Assembly: GCA_041488295.1 (NCBI GenBank)
Contig: JBGPOZ010000001.1
Location: 9,656 to 73,655 of the forward strand
DNA: 64,000 nucleotides
Direction of reading: 5' to 3'
Source: URHD0088 sp041488295
GTDB taxonomy: Bacteria > Pseudomonadota > Alphaproteobacteria > ATCC43930 > CGMCC-115725
Within the stretch, counting starts at the first letter, position 1. The number at the start of each line of letters is the position of its first letter. Shown here piece by piece: positions 60,198 to 64,000 of this stretch. Below the pieces are notes generated by a model that did no database searches, was not told the DNA's origin, and worked only from the letters and a program-made list of their open reading frames with translations. The position numbers were made by a program, and so were the translations under genes.

Positions 60198-61142
60198 TTG
60201 ACCGGCAAACCCGATATTGTCATCACCTCGCCGATGTACGGACCGACCATGGCGCAGCTCGACGAGACCTTCACGATGCACCGGTTATGGCAGGCGAGCG
60301 ACCGCAGCGCCTTTCTTGCGAACCTCAGCGGCCGTGCGCGCGGCATAGCGACGACCGGCGGATTCGGCGCGGATGCCGCCTTGATGGACGCCTTGCCGCA
60401 GGCAAAGATCGTCGCGTCCTTCAGCGTCGGCCTCGACGCCGTCGATCTCGAGGCGGCGCGCCGACGTGGCGTCGCGGTGACGAACACACCCGACGTGCTG
60501 ACCGATTGCGTCGCCGACCTCGGCATGGCGCTGACCCTCGCCCTCGCACGGCGGGTCTGCGAGGCCGACCGCTTCGTGCGCGCCGGCAAGTGGTTGAAAG
60601 GCAATCTCGACTACGGCACCAAGCTCGGCGGCAAGACGATGGGCATCGTCGGCATGGGGCGCATCGGTCAGGCGGTTGCGACGCGCGCCGCGGCCTTCGG
60701 CATGTCGATCGTCTACCACGGGCCGTGCGCCAAGCCTGAACTACCCTACCGATTCTACGGCGACCTCGCGGCAATGGCCGAGGCGAGCCATGTCCTCATG
60801 CTGACCTCGCCGGGCGGTGCAGCGACCCGGCATCTCGTCAATGCACGCATCCTCGGGGCGCTCGGCAAGAAAGGTTGTGTCGTCAACGTCGCGCGCGGCT
60901 CGGTCGTCGACGAGGCGGCGCTCGTGACCGCGCTCGATAACGGCGTCATCGCCGGCGCCGGGCTTGATGTGTTCGTCGACGAGCCGCGTGTTCCGAACGC
61001 GCTTCTGACGATGGAGAATGTCGTGCTCCAACCGCACCAGGCGAGCGCGACGCACGAGACGCGGGCCGCAATGGGGCAGCTCGTCATCGACAATCTGAAG
61101 GCGTTCTTTGCCGGGCAGCCTTTGCTGACGCGGGTCGTCTGA
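60198..61142 (+). CDS. D-2-hydroxyacid dehydrogenase (glyoxylate/hydroxypyruvate reductase-like)
   Basis: A 314-residue NAD(P)-dependent 2-hydroxyacid dehydrogenase. The cofactor motif is MGIVGMGRIGQAVATRA. The catalytic arginine is in VNVARGSVVDEAAL, the glutamate in GLDVFVDEPRVP and the histidine in LQPHQASATHETR. Substrate-side segments SFSVGLDAVDLEAARR and TPDVLTDCVADLGMAL point to the GhrB/hydroxypyruvate reductase branch. The TTG at 60198 is chosen because AGAGGA lies six bases ahead and the family begins with the PDIVITSPM strand; an upstream ATG at 60114 adds 28 basic residues. It could work with the glycerate genes at the left end of the window. Confidence 0.87.
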   Translation: MTGKPDIVITSPMYGPTMAQLDETFTMHRLWQASDRSAFLANLSGRARGIATTGGFGADAALMDALPQAKIVASFSVGLDAVDLEAARRRGVAVTNTPDVLTDCVADLGMALTLALARRVCEADRFVRAGKWLKGNLDYGTKLGGKTMGIVGMGRIGQAVATRAAAFGMSIVYHGPCAKPELPYRFYGDLAAMAEASHVLMLTSPGGAATRHLVNARILGALGKKGCVVNVARGSVVDEAALVTALDNGVIAGAGLDVFVDEPRVPNALLTMENVVLQPHQASATHETRAAMGQLVIDNLKAFFAGQPLLTRVV

Positions 61143-61153
61143 GGGGGCAAGGC

Positions 61154-61849
61154 ATGGCGGAGACGGGCTTCACGATTGGGCTTCTGCTGTTTCCGGACAT
61201 GACGCAGCTCGACATGACCGGCCCCTACGAGGTGTTCGCCCGGATACCAGGCGCGCGGGTCCATGTCCTCTGGAAGACGCTCGACCCGGTGCGGACCGAG
61301 CGCGGCCTCGTCATGGTCCCGACAATGCGGCTCGCCGACTGCCCGGCGCTCGATCTGGTCTGCGTGCCGGGCGGCCCGGGCCAGGTCCCGCTGATGACGG
61401 ATCCGGAGGTTCTTGGCTTCCTGCGCCGTCAGGCGGCGGCCTGCCGATGGGTTACCTCGGTCTGCACGGGGTCTCTGGTGTTGGGTGCCGCCGGGCTGTT
61501 GCGCGGCTATCGCGCGACGAGCCATTGGCTCTCGCTCGATCAGCTCGCGCTGCTCGGCGCCGAACCGGTCGCCGAGCGGATCGTCATGGACCGCAACCGT
61601 ATCACCGGCGCGGGCGTCACCTCCGGCATCGACTTCGCGTTGTTCGTTGCAGCGCAGCTCTGCGGCGAAGCGCAGGCGAAGGAGATCCAGCTGTCGATCG
61701 AGTACGACCCGGCGCCACCCTTTGCCGGCGGATCGCCGCGCAGCGCCGATCCCGCGGTGGTCGAGACCATCCGCGCGAAGCTGAAGGACCGCCAGGCGGC
61801 GCGCCGCGCCGTCACGGAGGCGGCAGCGCGGGCTCTTGCGGCTTCGTGA
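61154..61849 (+). CDS. DJ-1/PfpI family protein (isonitrile hydratase-like)
   Basis: A 231-residue protein of the DJ-1/PfpI superfamily, closest in pattern to InhA, cyclohexyl-isocyanide hydratase. The nucleophile elbow has C104 in WVTSVCTGSLVLGAAG, with the acidic partner in the N-terminal strand LLLFPDMTQLDMTGPYEVF and VCVPGGPGQVPLM between. GVTSGIDFALFVAAQLCG is also typical. The reaction is hydration of isonitriles to N-formamides in the characterised member; whether this protein does that is unproven. It follows the dehydrogenase by 11 bp and its 3' end overlaps the converging GNAT gene by 38 bp. Confidence 0.82.
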   Translation: MAETGFTIGLLLFPDMTQLDMTGPYEVFARIPGARVHVLWKTLDPVRTERGLVMVPTMRLADCPALDLVCVPGGPGQVPLMTDPEVLGFLRRQAAACRWVTSVCTGSLVLGAAGLLRGYRATSHWLSLDQLALLGAEPVAERIVMDRNRITGAGVTSGIDFALFVAAQLCGEAQAKEIQLSIEYDPAPPFAGGSPRSADPAVVETIRAKLKDRQAARRAVTEAAARALAAS

Positions 61850-62372
61850 TCTCGTATCTGCGGACGGGAATTCCCGCGTAGAGAGTGTCGTCGAGGAAGC
61901 GCATGCCGATCTTGGCGACGACGCGCAACGAGGCGTGGTTCGAGGGCTCGACGAAGGCAAAGATGCGCGGCAGGCGCAAATCGACAAAGCCGCGACGAAG
62001 CCAGGCCGATGCGGCCTCCGTCGCCAACCCCTTGCCCCACTGGTCGCGCCGGAGCCGATACGCGATTTCAACCTCGGCGCTGTCCTTGAGCCGTATAAGC
62101 CCACAGATGCCGATCATCTGGTCGCTTGCGCGTTCCACGACTGCCCAGGGGCCGAACCCGGTCTCGTGTGTTTTCCGGAGAATTCGCTCGATCCGTGCAG
62201 CGGTCGCTGCCGCGTCGGCATCGCACCCCGAGGCGCTGTAGCGCATGATTTCGGGATCGCCGAAGATTGCGAACGCTTCGGTGACGTCGCTCAGTTCGAG
62301 GGGGCGGAAGAGGAGCCGGGCCGTGGCAAACGGCGGGAGCTCCCACTGCGCCGGCGCGGACGTGTCCGACAT
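61812..62372 (-). CDS. GNAT family N-acetyltransferase (RimJ/RimL-like)
   Basis: A 186-residue acetyltransferase of the Acetyltransf_3 type. The opening TARLLFRPLELSDVTEAFAIF, the strand GFGPWAVVERASDQMIGICGL, the acetyl-CoA loop YRLRRDQWGKGLATEAASAWL (Q/R-x-x-G-x-G/A) and the closing VEPSNHASLRVVAKIGMRFL are the standard GNAT blocks. Relatives acetylate ribosomal protein N-termini, antibiotics or small amines; the substrate is not evident. The start at 62372 is chosen at the point where the family begins. It lies 20 bp behind kdgK on the same strand and may share its transcript. Confidence 0.82.
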   Translation of the reverse strand: MSDTSAPAQWELPPFATARLLFRPLELSDVTEAFAIFGDPEIMRYSASGCDADAAATAARIERILRKTHETGFGPWAVVERASDQMIGICGLIRLKDSAEVEIAYRLRRDQWGKGLATEAASAWLRRGFVDLRLPRIFAFVEPSNHASLRVVAKIGMRFLDDTLYAGIPVRRYEITKPQEPALPPP

Positions 62373-62392
62373 GTCAAGGGGGCCTTTGCATG

Positions 62393-63328
62393 TCAGAGAC
62401 CAAGGTCGGGCGTCGCTTCGCGCGGGATGACCGCGCCTTGATGGCAGATCACCACCGCCGCCAGCCGATGTCCGGCGAGCGCCGCATCCTCCGGAGATCG
62501 CCCAGCGAGCCGTAGCGCGAGATAGCCGGCGTTGAAGGCATCGCCTGCCGCCGTCGTATCGACGGGCTCGACCCGCTCGGGCACTGGCACCGCGCGCTTG
62601 TTGCCCTTGCTCGCGACGAGGCACCCCTCGACGCCGAGCTTGACTGCCATTTCGGCGACGCCGTGCGCGGCGTAGCGGGCGGCCGTCGCCGCCGGGTCGG
62701 GATCGCCGAACAGGCGTTGCTCGTCGTCGAAGGTCGGGAGAGCGATGTCGACCTCGCCGAGAAAGCGGCCGATGACGTGTTGAGCCGATGCGAGGTCAGG
62801 CCAACCCGCAGGCCGGTAGTTGCTGTCGAAGGCGACTCTCCGGCCGGCTTTCCTCGCCTCGCCGAGCGCGGCGAAGAAGCGGTCGCGTGCCACATCGCTC
62901 AGGATCGAGAGGGTGATCGCCGAGAAATAGATCAGATCGTAGCCAGGCAAGGCGGCGAGCTGCGGCAAGGTCACGGCGTCGCTGAACAGCTCGCGCGCTG
63001 CGGCGGCCGAGCGATAGTAGAAGAACCGCCTTTCGCCGCTGTCATCGAGACGGATGAGGTAGAGGCCGGGCAGCTTTCCGGGGAGGCGCGTCACGGTGTC
63101 GGTGCCGATCCCTTCCGTCTGCCACATCGCCATCATCGCGTCGCTGTAGGGGTCCTCGCCGAGGGCAGTGACATAGTCGACCGAGAGCCGTTCGCGGCGG
63201 TTGATTCGCGCGAGGTAAAGCGCCGTGTTCAGCGTGTCGCCGCCGAAGGCGAGCGCGAGGCTTGCCTTGTCGCGATGGCTCAGCTCGATCATGCACTCGC
63301 CGATCGCGGCGACGCGCAACGCGGTCAT
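62393..63328 (-). CDS. kdgK: 2-dehydro-3-deoxygluconokinase
   Basis: A 311-residue PfkB-family sugar kinase that phosphorylates 2-keto-3-deoxygluconate to KDPG. The N-terminal VAAIGECMIELSH and FGGDTLNTALYLARI match KdgK. The middle has LYLIRLDDSGERRFFYYRSAAAA and DSNYRPAGWPD, and the catalytic region is VEPVDTTAAGDAFNAGYLAL, where the second aspartate is the base. The ATG at 63328 fits the family start; the longer frame lies over the divergent aldolase gene. KDPG aldolase, the next step, is divergent at 86 bp, so a shared control region is likely. Confidence 0.92.
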   Translation of the reverse strand: MTALRVAAIGECMIELSHRDKASLALAFGGDTLNTALYLARINRRERLSVDYVTALGEDPYSDAMMAMWQTEGIGTDTVTRLPGKLPGLYLIRLDDSGERRFFYYRSAAAARELFSDAVTLPQLAALPGYDLIYFSAITLSILSDVARDRFFAALGEARKAGRRVAFDSNYRPAGWPDLASAQHVIGRFLGEVDIALPTFDDEQRLFGDPDPAATAARYAAHGVAEMAVKLGVEGCLVASKGNKRAVPVPERVEPVDTTAAGDAFNAGYLALRLAGRSPEDAALAGHRLAAVVICHQGAVIPREATPDLGL

Positions 63329-63413
63329 CTTGATTGCCCTCGCTCGTGCCGTCTGTCGTCGGCGCGACGAATGGTTTAGCTTCTGCCGCCGAGCGGTGGA
63401 AGGAGGAAGCGCC

Positions 63414-64000
63414 ATGGACCCGATCTTTCGCGCCGTCCGCGTCATACCGGTGCTGACGATCGAGCGCGAGGAGGACGCGGTTCCCTTGGCCCGCGCGCTG
63501 GGGCGCGGCGGCCTCACTTTGCTCGAGGTAACATTGCGCACACCGGCGGCATCGGCGGCAATCGCGGCGATCGCGCGCGAAGTTCCAGAGGTGACGGTCG
63601 GCGCCGGAACCGTCCTGCGCGCCGCGGATGTCAGCCGCGCCAGCGCCGCCGGCGCCCGCTTCCTCGTCAGCCCCGGCCTCACGCCAGAGCTCGCGGCCGC
63701 GGGTCTCGCCAGCGAGGTACCGTACCTTCCCGGCGCTGTTACGCCCTCGGAGATCATGGTCGCGCGCGATCTCGGCTTCAGCTTTCTCAAATTCTACCCG
63801 GCCGCGGGCAATGGCGGCGTCGCCACCTTGCGAAACTACGCGCTTGTCTTCGGCGGTGTCGCCTTCTGCCCGACCGGCGGCGTCAATGGCGAGAACGCCG
63901 GCGACTATCTGGGGCTGTCGAACGTGCCGGTGGTCGGCGGCGCCTGGATGGTGTCGGCCGAGGCGCTGGCGGCGCGCGATTGGCCGGCGATCACCGCCGC
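63414..64000 (+). CDS. eda: KDPG/KHG aldolase, 3' truncated by window end
   Basis: The first 195 residues of a 2-dehydro-3-deoxyphosphogluconate aldolase, which splits KDPG to pyruvate and glyceraldehyde 3-phosphate. The start is VRVIPVLTIEREEDAVPLA, followed by the catalytic glutamate in LLEVTLRTPAA, GAGTVLRAAD and FLVSPGLTPELA. The Schiff-base lysine is in FSFLKFYPAAGNGG, and AFCPTGGVNGENAGDYL binds phosphate. A strong AAGGAGG (63400-63406) lies seven bases ahead of the ATG. Full-length Eda has about 205-215 residues, so only the last few are missing. It is divergent from kdgK. Confidence 0.93.
   Translation, partial: MDPIFRAVRVIPVLTIEREEDAVPLARALGRGGLTLLEVTLRTPAASAAIAAIAREVPEVTVGAGTVLRAADVSRASAAGARFLVSPGLTPELAAAGLASEVPYLPGAVTPSEIMVARDLGFSFLKFYPAAGNGGVATLRNYALVFGGVAFCPTGGVNGENAGDYLGLSNVPVVGGAWMVSAEALAARDWPAITA

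Noticed and set aside
1..64000. CRISPR arrays, rRNA genes or intact insertion sequences
   Set aside because: I saw no regularly spaced direct repeats, no rRNA-like conserved blocks and no transposase frames with terminal repeats anywhere in the window.

Overview
The window is a GC-rich, densely packed stretch of chromosome from an alphaproteobacterium. The evidence is a full set of hopanoid genes, a PrsD/PrsE-type type I exporter pair, the recG-sdhE-mfd neighbourhood, and many genes joined by ATGA or GTGA overlaps. Hyphomicrobiales or a Rhodospirillales-like group would both fit, but the sequence alone does not settle genus or order. One tRNA (Lys, TTT) is present. I saw no rRNA, CRISPR array or intact insertion sequence.

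Layout. 0-8.4 kb: carbon and organic-acid catabolism. This holds a 5'-truncated MFS transporter, a CaiB-type CoA-transferase with a large internal deletion, a 2-keto-4-pentenoate hydratase-like enzyme, an M81 peptidase, and a tartrate/glycerate module (tartronate semialdehyde reductase, MOFRL-type glycerate kinase, tartrate dehydrogenase, PanE-like reductase). 8.4-27.6 kb: the hopanoid locus. hpnA-B-C-D-E-shc-hpnG form one overlapping operon on +. hpnH-ispH is on -. hpnM and an mlaA-type lipoprotein gene converge, hpnI-hpnJ is on +, and the RND exporter hpnN is on -. A flavin monooxygenase flanked by gene debris sits between hpnJ and hpnN, and hpnK is not found. 27.6-31.7 kb: copCD, a transglutaminase-like protease and several small secreted or membrane orphans. 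31.8-34.1 kb: a PEP-CTERM protein, a gene-poor patch with a perfect 13-bp inverted repeat, and tRNA-Lys. 34.3-40.1 kb: a lytic transglycosylase, the type I secretion ABC/membrane-fusion pair, and a type III polyketide synthase overlapping an ICMT-like methyltransferase. 40.2-48.8 kb: a DUF502 membrane protein, recG, a secreted lyase-like protein, sdhE, mfd and a DsbA/FrnE-like protein. 48.9-57.0 kb: an acyl-CoA synthetase, a PAS protein and histidine utilisation genes hutI, hutF and hutU, split by an EamA transporter. 57.2-64.0 kb: a hybrid histidine kinase, a 2-hydroxyacid dehydrogenase, a DJ-1/PfpI protein, GNAT, and KDG kinase divergent from KDPG aldolase (cut by the window end).

How the genes work together. 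HpnD, HpnC and HpnE would make squalene from farnesyl diphosphate and Shc would cyclise it. HpnH and HpnG would build the ribosyl side chain, and HpnI/HpnJ act on composite head groups. HpnN, the MlaC-like HpnM and the MlaA-like lipoprotein are plausible parts of a route carrying hopanoids to the outer membrane. IspH, next to hpnH, supplies isoprenoid precursors. The hut genes imply the HutF branch of histidine degradation, with HutH and HutG encoded elsewhere. KdgK and Eda form the lower Entner-Doudoroff/uronate route.
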